Assembly: GCA_026395405.1 (NCBI GenBank)
Contig: JAPLYU010000001.1
Span: forward strand, 440,696-504,695
DNA: 64,000 nt
Direction: 5' to 3'
Source of the DNA: Candidatus Saccharimonadota bacterium
GTDB lineage: Bacteria; Patescibacteriota; Saccharimonadia; Saccharimonadales; Saccharimonadaceae
Shown: piece after piece, positions 47,677-54,432 of the stretch
How positions within the stretch are numbered: position 1 is the stretch's first letter
Layout of the letters: each line of letters begins with the position of its first letter
The notes under the pieces: generated by a model
Databases searched by the model: none
The model's input: the letters and a program-made list of their open reading frames with translations, nothing else
What the model was told of the DNA's origin: nothing
Position numbers and translations under genes: made by a program

Positions 47677-48900
47677 ATGAATGTCGCAACAAAGCGCAAA
47701 TCTTCCGGTTTTACGATAATCGAACTTTTGGTTGTTATAGTAATTATTGGCATATTAGCAACTGTAGCCATAGTATCCTACACCGGCATTTCTCAGAAGG
47801 CCACTATTGCCGGTTTGCAAACGGATTTAACAAACAGTGCGAACAAGCTTAAGATGTACTACACCGAGTACGGCACATACCCACAAACTCTTGATGGTTC
47901 TAATTGTCCAACTAGTCCATCGGATTCAAAATATTGTCTAAAGCCAACGCCGGGGAATACGTTTACATACAACTCTACAAATCCATATCAAACATTCACT
48001 TTGGACTGCACTAATACAGCGACTACGATTAATTACAGAATTACTAATAATTCAAGCCCGATTCTATCAACTATAGCTTTTTCGGCGTCGGGAGGCACAA
48101 TTACATACACTGATTCGTCTGGGTTAAATCCACGTTCAAACCCTTCATACCCAGGAGGATACACAGTACACACCTTTACATCCACCAGCACACTTACAAC
48201 AACAGGTTCAATCCAAGGTGACGTTTTGGTAATTGGTGGCGGTGGTGGAGCATCGTCGGCACCTGGCGGCGCTGGTGGCTACATAGCTACAACCTATACA
48301 CTGACAGGCAGTATTTCCGTAACTATTGGTCCTGGTGGTGTTGGTGTTGACCCAAACACAAATAGCAATAATGGAACGCCCACTATTTTTGGAACAATAA
48401 CGGCAGCGGGAGGTGGAGCTGGAGCAAGGTATGGAAACCTTAATGGAAACTCCGGAGGATCTGGTGGTGGAGGTGCATCAACGCCGAGTCTCCAAACATT
48501 CGGAGGTGCCGCAACTCCTGCTGGGCAGGGAAATATCGGAGGTGGAAACAGTACTTATTGGGGTACATCCAGGCCAAACGGAGGTGGCGGAGGAGCTGGA
48601 GCAGCTGGGCAAGATGCGCAATCACTTACACTTGCAGGGAATGGCGGAACTGGGCTATTTAACTCTATCACTGGCGTAAACGTATGTTATGCGGGTGGAG
48701 GTGGTGGAAGTACTTATATAAACACAGGTACTCCTGGAACTGCGACGTGTGGTGGTGGAAGCGGAAGTTCAGTTTATGCGGTCGCAGGAACCTCAGGTAC
48801 ACCAAATACGGGTGGAGGTGGAGGTGGAAGCAACGGCGGTAATCCACTTGGCGGGACTGGTGGCTCAGGTCTAGTAGTTGTTAGATATTTGTCTCCATAA
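47677..48900 (+). CDS. Type IV pilin-like protein with glycine-rich C-terminal domain
   Basis: 407 residues. The prepilin site is SSG|FTIIELLVVIVIIGILAT, with the pilin Glu at +5. A pilin-type body extends to about residue 125. Residues about 165-407 form a glycine-rich domain (GGGGGASSAPGGAGGYI, further GGGG runs) ending VVRYLSP, the same ending as the pilin at 51683. Such Gly-rich domains occur in adhesins and phage fibres. TGCTAAACT lies six bases before the ATG, so the message is leaderless. The stop is two bases before repeat J4. Confidence 0.85.
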   Translation: MNVATKRKSSGFTIIELLVVIVIIGILATVAIVSYTGISQKATIAGLQTDLTNSANKLKMYYTEYGTYPQTLDGSNCPTSPSDSKYCLKPTPGNTFTYNSTNPYQTFTLDCTNTATTINYRITNNSSPILSTIAFSASGGTITYTDSSGLNPRSNPSYPGGYTVHTFTSTSTLTTTGSIQGDVLVIGGGGGASSAPGGAGGYIATTYTLTGSISVTIGPGGVGVDPNTNSNNGTPTIFGTITAAGGGAGARYGNLNGNSGGSGGGGASTPSLQTFGGAATPAGQGNIGGGNSTYWGTSRPNGGGGGAGAAGQDAQSLTLAGNGGTGLFNSITGVNVCYAGGGGGSTYINTGTPGTATCGGGSGSSVYAVAGTSGTPNTGGGGGGSNGGNPLGGTGGSGLVVVRYLSP

Positions 48901-48902
48901 AA

Positions 48903-48931
48903 GTTCCAAAATCATCAACTAGTGGCTGCCA
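48903..48931 (+). repeat. Array boundary repeat J4
   Basis: 29 bases, GTTCCAAAATCATCAACT then AGTGGCTGCCA. It is followed by a GACTTCGTTTAGGAGC hairpin-like stretch, a T run and an extended -10 box. Confidence 0.85.
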
Positions 48932-48986
48932 AACTCATGTTTATCGAAAAAGACTTCGTTTAGGAGCTTTTTGTTATAATATACAC

Positions 48987-49382
48987 ATGAATGCGAACAA
49001 TAATTGTCCGTTTTGTCTAAAAAATAATGGCTTAAAGGAGCCAATTATCTTTGAAGATGACTTATGGTATTTTGCATCAATGAATGAAGAATCGGTAAGC
49101 AATGCCGGAATGGCTATTACGAAGAGGCACGTTAAGACACCGTTTGAAATCAATAAGAAAGAGTGGCTTAGACTACACGAGTTACTCCCAAAGTTCAAAG
49201 GGCTTTTAGATATAGATAAGCCACAAGGTTACAATATTGGGTGGAATGTCCATGAAACGGGCGGACAGCACGTAAGCCACGCTCATATGCACATAGTCGC
49301 ACGTTATAATGACGAACCGCTTGCAGGTAAGGGAATTAGATACGCATTTAAAGACAAAACAAATGCGAGAAAATCTATTTAA
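48987..49382 (+). CDS. HIT-family nucleotide hydrolase/transferase
   Basis: 131 residues. CPFC at the N-terminus is a zinc-type pair seen in many HIT proteins. The histidine triad reads HVSHAHMHIVARY (about 93-105), with the central His as nucleophile. Such proteins act on AMP-lysine, dinucleotides or related bonds. TGTTATAAT lies six bases before the ATG, giving a leaderless message. The stop is two bases before J5, so the gene with its promoter fills one array unit exactly. Confidence 0.92.
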   Translation: MNANNNCPFCLKNNGLKEPIIFEDDLWYFASMNEESVSNAGMAITKRHVKTPFEINKKEWLRLHELLPKFKGLLDIDKPQGYNIGWNVHETGGQHVSHAHMHIVARYNDEPLAGKGIRYAFKDKTNARKSI

Positions 49383-49384
49383 AG

Positions 49385-49414
49385 GTTGCGAATTGCGCCC
49401 ACTAGGGGTTGCCA
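49385..49414 (+). repeat. Array boundary repeat J5
   Basis: 30 bases, GTTGCGAATTGCGCCC then ACTAGGGGTTGCCA. It belongs to a GTTGCGAA subtype shared with J14. Confidence 0.75.
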
Positions 49415-49447
49415 CGCATATGCTTATTGACAAGCTTTGATAAACAA

Positions 49448-49476
49448 TTGACTAAATTCGTAATATATCGTAGAAT
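49448..49476 (+). promoter_or_regulatory. Promoter of the 49585-50280 operon
   Basis: TTGACT at 49448-49453, spacer 17, TAGAAT at 49471-49476. A leader of about 100 bases follows. Confidence 0.6.
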
Positions 49477-49584
49477 AACACTACTTTATTGAGTTTGAGG
49501 CACATCTGTTTGTCACGCTCTAAAGTACCTTGACAAGCAGACATTACACAAATGAGACGCAACCCTAAAGAAAGGCGAGGTCAA

Positions 49585-49803
49585 ATGAGTTCGCATGCAA
49601 GGCGTCAAGCGACAAGAGCACGTCTTAGGCAGCCAGAGGAGAGAATCTCTGTCAACCTGATGTGCGTCAACGCATCGAGACTCGGCGAGTGCCCCGGTGA
49701 CACTATCTGTGACTGCTGGGGTTGCCCGAGCCGCGGCCACGTCATCGTCGGCGGGTGCTGGGACCACAGAAGCTGCAAATGGTACGAAGCACCTACCACA
49801 TAG
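49585..49803 (+). CDS. Cys-rich 72-residue protein
   Basis: The start is ATG 49585 after AAAGGCGAGG; an ATG eleven codons earlier lacks a ribosome-binding site. The N-terminus is basic (SSHARRQATRARLRQPEE), followed by a short Cys cluster: LMCVNASRLGECPGDTICDCWGCP and GGCWDHRSCKWY, seven Cys in about 45 residues. It could bind a metal or be disulfide-rich. I do not recognise a family. It is GC-rich and begins a three-gene operon within one array unit. Confidence 0.5.
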   Translation: MSSHARRQATRARLRQPEERISVNLMCVNASRLGECPGDTICDCWGCPSRGHVIVGGCWDHRSCKWYEAPTT

Positions 49804-49816
49804 GAAGGTGACGACC

Positions 49817-50044
49817 GTGGCTGTTATAAAATCGGTGAGTGATTGGTGGCTCTTGCTTCCCATGGGCCTGATGGCAATGATTGCTGTACTCGTGTTCTTC
49901 GGAGTACAGGAAAACTCGTCAGACAAGACTGGGGAGCAGAGGGAGCCACATTCGTTTCTCAAAGCCACCGACGAACATGGTGGCCCATGTGACTGCGATA
50001 TATGCCGCGAGGCTGGTCGCTGGTATGGAGGAGGTGAAGCATGA
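49817..50044 (+). CDS. Small membrane protein with CDCxxC motif
   Basis: 75 residues from GTG 49817, which follows AGGAAGGTGACG. One membrane helix (WWLLLPMGLMAMIAVLVFFGV, about 9-29) is followed by a hydrophilic tail containing GGPCDCDICREAG, a likely metal or iron-sulfur site. No family is recognised. The end overlaps the next gene as ATGA. GC-rich like its partners. Confidence 0.5.
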   Translation: MAVIKSVSDWWLLLPMGLMAMIAVLVFFGVQENSSDKTGEQREPHSFLKATDEHGGPCDCDICREAGRWYGGGEA

Positions 50045-50280
50045 GCGCAGTTGAGGAATTCCGCTCATTCATGGATGACGCAGAAAGCCCCATTCTTAAC
50101 CTTGCCAAGGTGAGGGAAAGGGCTGAAGCAGCTTTCAGCGAGTTGAACGCCAAGGCGGAAAGAGAGATGAAGACCATCGTCCACGCCGCCGAGGGATACA
50201 TGGATAGGCGTGATCAAGCGTACTTTCGCACGATGCTGCGGAATCATTTCGGCCCAAGGGCCGACAAACTTCGCAGCTAG
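50041..50280 (+). CDS. Unrecognised 79-residue helical protein
   Basis: A highly charged protein with predicted long helices (AVEEFRSFMDDAESPILNLAKVRERAEAAFSELNAKAEREMKT, heptad-like). There are no Cys or membrane segments. GGAGGTG precedes the start, which overlaps the previous gene by four bases. It may be a partner of the membrane protein upstream. GC-rich. A strong hairpin (GGCAG/CTGCC around CCGG/CCGG, 50300-50327) follows. Confidence 0.5.
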   Translation: MSAVEEFRSFMDDAESPILNLAKVRERAEAAFSELNAKAEREMKTIVHAAEGYMDRRDQAYFRTMLRNHFGPRADKLRS

Positions 50281-50370
50281 AGCAAGTTCTACTATGAAGG
50301 GCAGACCGGGTTTTCTAACCGGCTGCCTGGTGGCAACGCGCCTCTGTGCAAATATGTCTGTTTGTCATAA

Positions 50371-50423
50371 TCACTTATTTGAATGTGTATTCAAACTGAT
50401 GAGTCCAAAAGGACGAAAAGCGA
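50371..50423 (+). ncRNA. Hammerhead ribozyme-like motif (type III arrangement)
   Basis: The core CTGATGA (50396-50402) is followed by stem II GTCC / AAAA loop / GGAC (50403-50414) and GAAA (50415-50418), all canonical. Immediately before the core, TTTGAAT (50378-50384) and ATTCAAA (50389-50395) form a perfect seven-pair stem I with a GTGT loop. The base triplet just 5' of stem I is TTA (50375-50377), an allowed NUH cleavage site. Stem III would pair TCACT (50371-50375) with AGCGA (50419-50423) with one A-C mismatch, the only weak point. It lies downstream of the 50041 gene and 84 bases before repeat J6. Confidence 0.7.
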
Positions 50424-50506
50424 CTTACATCCCCCCGACCGTCAAACTATATAGGAAACAGCCCTAGGACATTTTTGCTTATTTTTGTAACGTAGACATC
50501 AATAAA

Positions 50507-50535
50507 GTTCTAACTTCGTCTAGGATGCCCTGCCA
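50507..50535 (+). repeat. Array boundary repeat J6
   Basis: 29 bases, GTTCTAACTTCGTC then TAGGATGCCCTGCCA, one base different from J3. It is followed by a hairpin AGGGCCGCGT/ACGTGGACCT and TTTTTT. Confidence 0.85.
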
Positions 50536-50630
50536 AATAAAATAGGGCCGCGTGTACGTGGACCTTTTTTATTTGCAGAGATTCGAGTAATTGAATCACG
50601 ATACGCCACTTTACTGGCGGTAATCGTGGT

Positions 50631-50684
50631 CGGTGTAGCGATTGAAGCGAAAAGGTGTTAACATTTTTTCGTGAATGAGCGGAA
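50631..50684 (-). repeat. Dispersed 54-base repeat, copy B (inverted)
   Basis: Reverse complement of the copy at 35698-35751 with five differences. It lies in a 160-base unit between J6 and J7 that has no credible gene. Confidence 0.8.
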
Positions 50685-50697
50685 GAGACTTGGCGCT

Positions 50698-50716
50698 TTC
50701 CTCGTGCCCCTGCCAA
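50698..50716 (+). repeat. Perfect copy of the tRNA-Trp 3' end (J7)
   Basis: TTCCTCGTGCCCCTGCCAA is identical to bases 42888-42906 at the end of tRNA-Trp and just beyond. A 5' tRNA part is absent, so it is not a second tRNA gene. It is what an attachment-site duplicate at a tRNA 3' end looks like. Confidence 0.85.
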
Positions 50717-50732
50717 ACTTTTATTTAAGCAA

Positions 50733-50756
50733 CGACTCAGTTTCTGGGTCTTTTTG
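50733..50756 (+). terminator. Terminator after J7
   Basis: GACTCAG pairs with CTGGGTC, then TTTTTG. The hairpin after the true tRNA-Trp (42928-42950) has the same style. Confidence 0.7.
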
Positions 50757-50869
50757 TTTATGCTTGCAAATAACTCATAAACGTAAATAATTATCTTCAG
50801 GCAACGCCGTTGCTTTTCCGATAAAGGATGCGTCCCTAAGGAAAGACCTTTCACAAAGGATGTGCGTCA

Positions 50870-51463
50870 ATGGACGACAACGAACAGCTTCGGATCATCA
50901 AGGGTTCGAGAGAATTGAAGTCGCCGGTTTCACCGATGGCTATGGCAAGACTCCTGTTCGAAGAGGGGAAAGAGCTGGCGCGGGACAGACTACTGCCGGC
51001 AGTCGTCAGCCACGGTTTCGATACTGGCTATGGCGTCTGCGGAGGCAGAAGAACGATTAGGTTCAACGAGCTCTGCCTCCCCGGCGAAATCTCTTCTGCC
51101 ATCGTCGTCGCTGAAACCAAACTGGCGACTGGAGAGATCTACGACCACAAAAGCCAAGAACGCCAGTTCCAACTAGGCATCCTCCTACTGGGGACAGTGG
51201 ATGGCAGCATGGCCCACTGGGTCTGGTCACAGGTGTGGATGCCATACCTCAACGATCAGTACTGCGAGGAACTCAATCTAGAAACCCTTGCGGACCTGAT
51301 GACGCCATCCGGCGAAGAAAACAAGCCAACCCTTTACGCTAAGGGAGTATACAGCGGCTACGAACGCATGCTGCGACGCAAGTACGACACCGCGTATCAG
51401 GTCAAGGAAGAGCTGTGGATGCAGGCGCATCAAGCGGGCGAACGGCTCTATCGAATCGGCTGA
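50870..51463 (+). CDS. Unrecognised 197-residue protein
   Basis: Soluble protein without signal peptide. It has no motif I can name; CCGG-type codons and GTC/CTC use make it clearly GC-rich relative to the pilin genes around it. Central features are AVVSHGFDTGYGVCGGRRTIRFNELCLPGE and a Trp-rich stretch AHWVWSQVWMPYL. CAAAGGATGTG precedes the ATG. It fills one array unit (J7 to J8) and ends with its own GC-rich terminator. Confidence 0.6.
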   Translation: MDDNEQLRIIKGSRELKSPVSPMAMARLLFEEGKELARDRLLPAVVSHGFDTGYGVCGGRRTIRFNELCLPGEISSAIVVAETKLATGEIYDHKSQERQFQLGILLLGTVDGSMAHWVWSQVWMPYLNDQYCEELNLETLADLMTPSGEENKPTLYAKGVYSGYERMLRRKYDTAYQVKEELWMQAHQAGERLYRIG

Positions 51464-51499
51464 TCCGCCGAGATCACAGCTGAAAGTGGCGTTGCTGAA

Positions 51500-51531
51500 C
51501 CGCGGGACCCTCAAAAAAGGGTTCCCGCGGA
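51500..51531 (+). terminator. Terminator of the 50870 gene
   Basis: CCGCGGGACCCT pairs with AGGGTTCCCGCGG over a short A-rich loop. No T-tract follows. Confidence 0.65.
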
Positions 51532-51575
51532 ATCAGCACAATTCGACCTTAATGACTATCTCAAAAAATTAAAAA

Positions 51576-51604
51576 GTTCTAAAACAATCCACTAGGGACT
51601 GCCA
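51576..51604 (+). repeat. Array boundary repeat J8
   Basis: 29 bases, GTTCTAAAACAATCC then ACTAGGGACTGCCA, followed by CGCATAAGC. Confidence 0.85.
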
Positions 51605-51682
51605 CGCATAAGCACTATTAATCATTGACTATCTTTTGGAGTCTTTTATATTCTAAGAATCCACTTATGTTAAACTAAACTT

Positions 51683-52870
51683 ATGAAAGTCGCTAGTTGG
51701 CGGAAAACTTCTGGTCCTGCCCGAACTGACGTTCAGACAGGCGGGTTTACTATCGTTGAACTTTTAGTTGTCATCGTGGTTATCGGCATTTTAGCTGCAA
51801 TTGCTATTGTTTCATACTCTGGTATATCTCAAAAAGCTATCATCGCGTCTTTGCAATCAGATTTAAGTAATGGAGCTAAAAAGCTAAAGCTTTATTACAC
51901 AGAGTATGGAGTTTATCCAGAATCACCACTAACTAACAATTGTCCAACTGGGACGATTAATCCGGCAAATCCCAACTACTGCATAAAACCAAGCCCAGGA
52001 AATACTTTTACTGCATATACTTCATTAACACCATATACATCATTTACGTTGGTTTCAACCAATACTGCTAGTGGATTATCGTATCAAATAACCGAAAATA
52101 GCGGGCCAATTGCAGTTGTTCCATTTACAGCCACCGGTGGGGCAACTTCGACTGACGGAGCCTATACTGTCAGAACATTTACAACAAACGCAACCCTTTC
52201 TACAACCGGAACGATTAATGCAAACGTATTGGTTGTAGGTGCGGGTGGAGGCGGTGGTCTTGCCGGAGGAGGTGGCGGAGAAGTACTGACAGGAAGCCAA
52301 GTCCTAACAGGTGATATGCCTATTGTAATTGGGGATGGTGGATTGGGTGTAAGGCCCGGTTGGGGTCCTGACGGTTTGGCAGGTGGCAACAGCACTTTTG
52401 GGACACGTACTGCTCGTGGTGGAGGTGGGGCGGCGGATTATGATCCTGCTACTGGTGGATCATCAGGAAATGGTTTTTCCGGTGGAGTAGAATCACTTTC
52501 ATACACATATTTTGGAGGTGGAGGTGGTGGGGCGAGTTCGATAGGAAACAATGCCAATCCAACTGGAGGAAACAGGGCGAATGGAGCTGGAGGTATCGGT
52601 GGTAATGGAGTAAATAGTGACATCATAACATCAGGGGTTTTTGTTGGCTATGGTGGTGGAGGTGGTGGTACGGGTTATGGGCCAAACTTTGCCGACACTT
52701 TATATGGGGCCTCAGCTACGCATGGTGGCGGTTACGGATCTGAATATGCTAGGCAAGACTATCCTCCCAGGGCAAATAGTGGGGGTGGGGGTGGGGGAAG
52801 CTTTTCGAATTCTATAAATGGACATACTGGTGCTAGTGGTATTGTGATAATTAGGTATCTTACACCGTAA
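51683..52870 (+). CDS. Type IV pilin-like protein with glycine-rich domain (second copy)
   Basis: 395 residues. The leader MKVASWRKTSGPARTDVQTGG is followed by FTIVELLVVIVVIGILAAI. A pilin body runs to about residue 130, then a glycine-rich domain with many GGGG runs ending IVIIRYLTP. The first 68 bases of the gene and its promoter are nearly identical to those of the pilin at 52961, while the C-terminal domains are unrelated. TGTTAAACT lies six bases before the ATG. The stop is one base before J9. Confidence 0.87.
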   Translation: MKVASWRKTSGPARTDVQTGGFTIVELLVVIVVIGILAAIAIVSYSGISQKAIIASLQSDLSNGAKKLKLYYTEYGVYPESPLTNNCPTGTINPANPNYCIKPSPGNTFTAYTSLTPYTSFTLVSTNTASGLSYQITENSGPIAVVPFTATGGATSTDGAYTVRTFTTNATLSTTGTINANVLVVGAGGGGGLAGGGGGEVLTGSQVLTGDMPIVIGDGGLGVRPGWGPDGLAGGNSTFGTRTARGGGGAADYDPATGGSSGNGFSGGVESLSYTYFGGGGGGASSIGNNANPTGGNRANGAGGIGGNGVNSDIITSGVFVGYGGGGGGTGYGPNFADTLYGASATHGGGYGSEYARQDYPPRANSGGGGGGSFSNSINGHTGASGIVIIRYLTP

Positions 52871-52871
52871 A

Positions 52872-52900
52872 GTTCTAAAATCATCCACCAGGGGCTGCCA
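52872..52900 (+). repeat. Array boundary repeat J9
   Basis: 29 bases, GTTCTAAAATCATCC then ACCAGGGGCTGCCA, followed by AGCTT as at the tRNA. It comes one base after the preceding stop codon. Confidence 0.88.
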
Positions 52901-52960
52901 AGCTTTAATTATCGAAAAGACTTCAGGATTGAAGTCCTTTACTTATGCTAAACTGGGCTT

Positions 52961-54193
52961 ATGAAAGTCGCTAGTTGGCGAAAAACTTATGGTCCTGCCC
53001 GAACTGACGTTCAGACAGGCGGGTTTACGATAGTTGAACTTTTGGTGGTTATCGTGGTTATTGGTATCCTGGCTGCCATTACCATTGTTTCCTACGCAGG
53101 GGTGTCTCAAAAAGCCGTCGCCACATCACTAACATCAGACCTTGATAATGCATCTAGACAATTAAAATTGTATCAAGTTGACCACGGCACTTTTCCAACT
53201 TCACCACTTACCGTTACGGGCAGCAAATACTGTCCGGCCGACGATAATAGATACTGCTTTAGGGCTAGTTCTGGTAACACAATTACTTATACTAACGTAT
53301 TACCCTCAACTTTTAGCCTTAAAGCAACCGATAATAGCAATACAACAGCTTATTCAATTACCAACAGTTCTATGCCGACCACAGCCGCCACCACCTGCCC
53401 AACTGGTTTCATTCCTGTTCCTGGCAGTTCTACTTATGGCACTAATGACTTTTGCGTAATGAAGTACGTTGCTAGCCATAGTGATGCCACTGCAGGAACT
53501 CAAGGCACCAGTACTACGCCGATAAGCGCACCTGGCGTTCAACAATGGGTCAACGTTTCCCAGACTGCTGCTATTGCTAATAGTCCCAACGTGGCTGGCT
53601 GTCCCACTTGTCACCTAATTACTGAAGCAGAGTGGCTTACTATTGCCCAGAATGTTCTAAGCGTACCCGGAAATTGGTCTGGAGCTGCTGTTGGTTCAGG
53701 CTATATTTCTTCGGGACATAACGACAATGCCCCAGCGAATGCTTTAGTGGCTGATCCAAGTGATGCCAATGGAAATGCCGGTGAAACTAACCAAACCTTC
53801 GCTCAGAAGCGCACCCTAACACTAACTAATGGTCAAGTGATTTGGGATATGGCGGGGAATGTTATGAAATGGACATCGGGCACAACTACAACAGTGCAAC
53901 CCGGAATAATCGGAGAACTTGGCTATGCCTATAAAGAATGGATATCTGTGACAACACAGGGTACGCTGACTCCCTATCCGTCGCCAGCATCAACTGGCAT
54001 AACGGGCGCCAGTAGTTGGACCACTAGTAATGGCGTCGGCATATTATATAGTTATGCTGGCGAAGTCTCGCCAAGTGGTTGCCTTCGTGGTGGCTACTGG
54101 AATGACGGCAGCTGGGCAGGTATTTTGGCACTTGGTTTGAGCTTTGCACCTAATACCACTAATACACTCATCGGTTTCCGTGTTTCCAGATGA
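52961..54193 (+). CDS. Type IV pilin-like protein with C-type-lectin/FGE-like C-terminal domain
   Basis: 410 residues. The leader and pilin helix match the 51683 gene (MKVASWRKTYGPARTDVQTGG, FTIVELLVVIVVIGILAAI). Residues about 145-410 look like the formylglycine-generating-enzyme/C-type-lectin fold: CPTCHLITEAEWLTIAQNVL, VIWDMAGNVMKWTSG and the ending CLRGGYWNDGSWAGILALGL then SFAPNTTNTLIGFRVSR. That ending is the shape of variable regions of proteins diversified by diversity-generating retroelements. No reverse transcriptase or template repeat is seen in this window. TGCTAAACT is six bases before the ATG. Confidence 0.85.
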   Translation: MKVASWRKTYGPARTDVQTGGFTIVELLVVIVVIGILAAITIVSYAGVSQKAVATSLTSDLDNASRQLKLYQVDHGTFPTSPLTVTGSKYCPADDNRYCFRASSGNTITYTNVLPSTFSLKATDNSNTTAYSITNSSMPTTAATTCPTGFIPVPGSSTYGTNDFCVMKYVASHSDATAGTQGTSTTPISAPGVQQWVNVSQTAAIANSPNVAGCPTCHLITEAEWLTIAQNVLSVPGNWSGAAVGSGYISSGHNDNAPANALVADPSDANGNAGETNQTFAQKRTLTLTNGQVIWDMAGNVMKWTSGTTTTVQPGIIGELGYAYKEWISVTTQGTLTPYPSPASTGITGASSWTTSNGVGILYSYAGEVSPSGCLRGGYWNDGSWAGILALGLSFAPNTTNTLIGFRVSR

Positions 54194-54226
54194 TATGACC
54201 TTAATTACTAATTTTTAAGTTGCGCC

Positions 54227-54259
54227 ATAAACCATTGCCTCGAATCAATGGTTTATTTA
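54227..54259 (+). terminator. Terminator of the 52961 gene
   Basis: ATAAACCATTG at 54227-54237 pairs perfectly with CAATGGTTTAT at 54246-54256. Confidence 0.8.
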
Positions 54260-54264
54260 CAAAA

Positions 54265-54293
54265 GTTCTAAAATCATCCACTAGGGGTTGCCA
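54265..54293 (+). repeat. Array boundary repeat J10
   Basis: 29 bases, GTTCTAAAATCATCC then ACTAGGGGTTGCCA. Confidence 0.88.
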
Positions 54294-54340
54294 AAATAAG
54301 TCAATCGGCATTTTTTATCTTTGAATTTACTTAATTATTG

Positions 54341-54369
54341 TTGACAATTGAGTATCATTCTTTTATTAT
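54341..54369 (+). promoter_or_regulatory. Promoter of the radical SAM gene
   Basis: TTGACA at 54341-54346, spacer 17, TATTAT at 54364-54369. The leader includes GTTCTCCTCC, which can fold back on GGGAGTAGAAGAAC, before the ribosome-binding site AGAAGGAG. Confidence 0.65.
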
Positions 54370-54432
54370 ACTCAAGACAGTTCTCCTCCTTGGGAGTAGA
54401 AGAACTAAGCACCTTTAGAAGGAGTAACTAGT

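Noticed and set aside
49697-50044. The long form of the 49817 membrane protein
   Set aside because: The upstream 40 codons overlap the Cys-rich gene in another frame, and GTG 49817 has a good ribosome-binding site.
50510-50854. A 114-codon minus-strand frame
   Set aside because: It runs through two boundary repeats, the 54-base repeat and terminators; no start signal or recognisable protein.
51290-51330. A second hammerhead-like CTGATGA with CGCC/GGCG stem
   Set aside because: The GAAA does not directly follow the stem and the sequence is inside a coding region.
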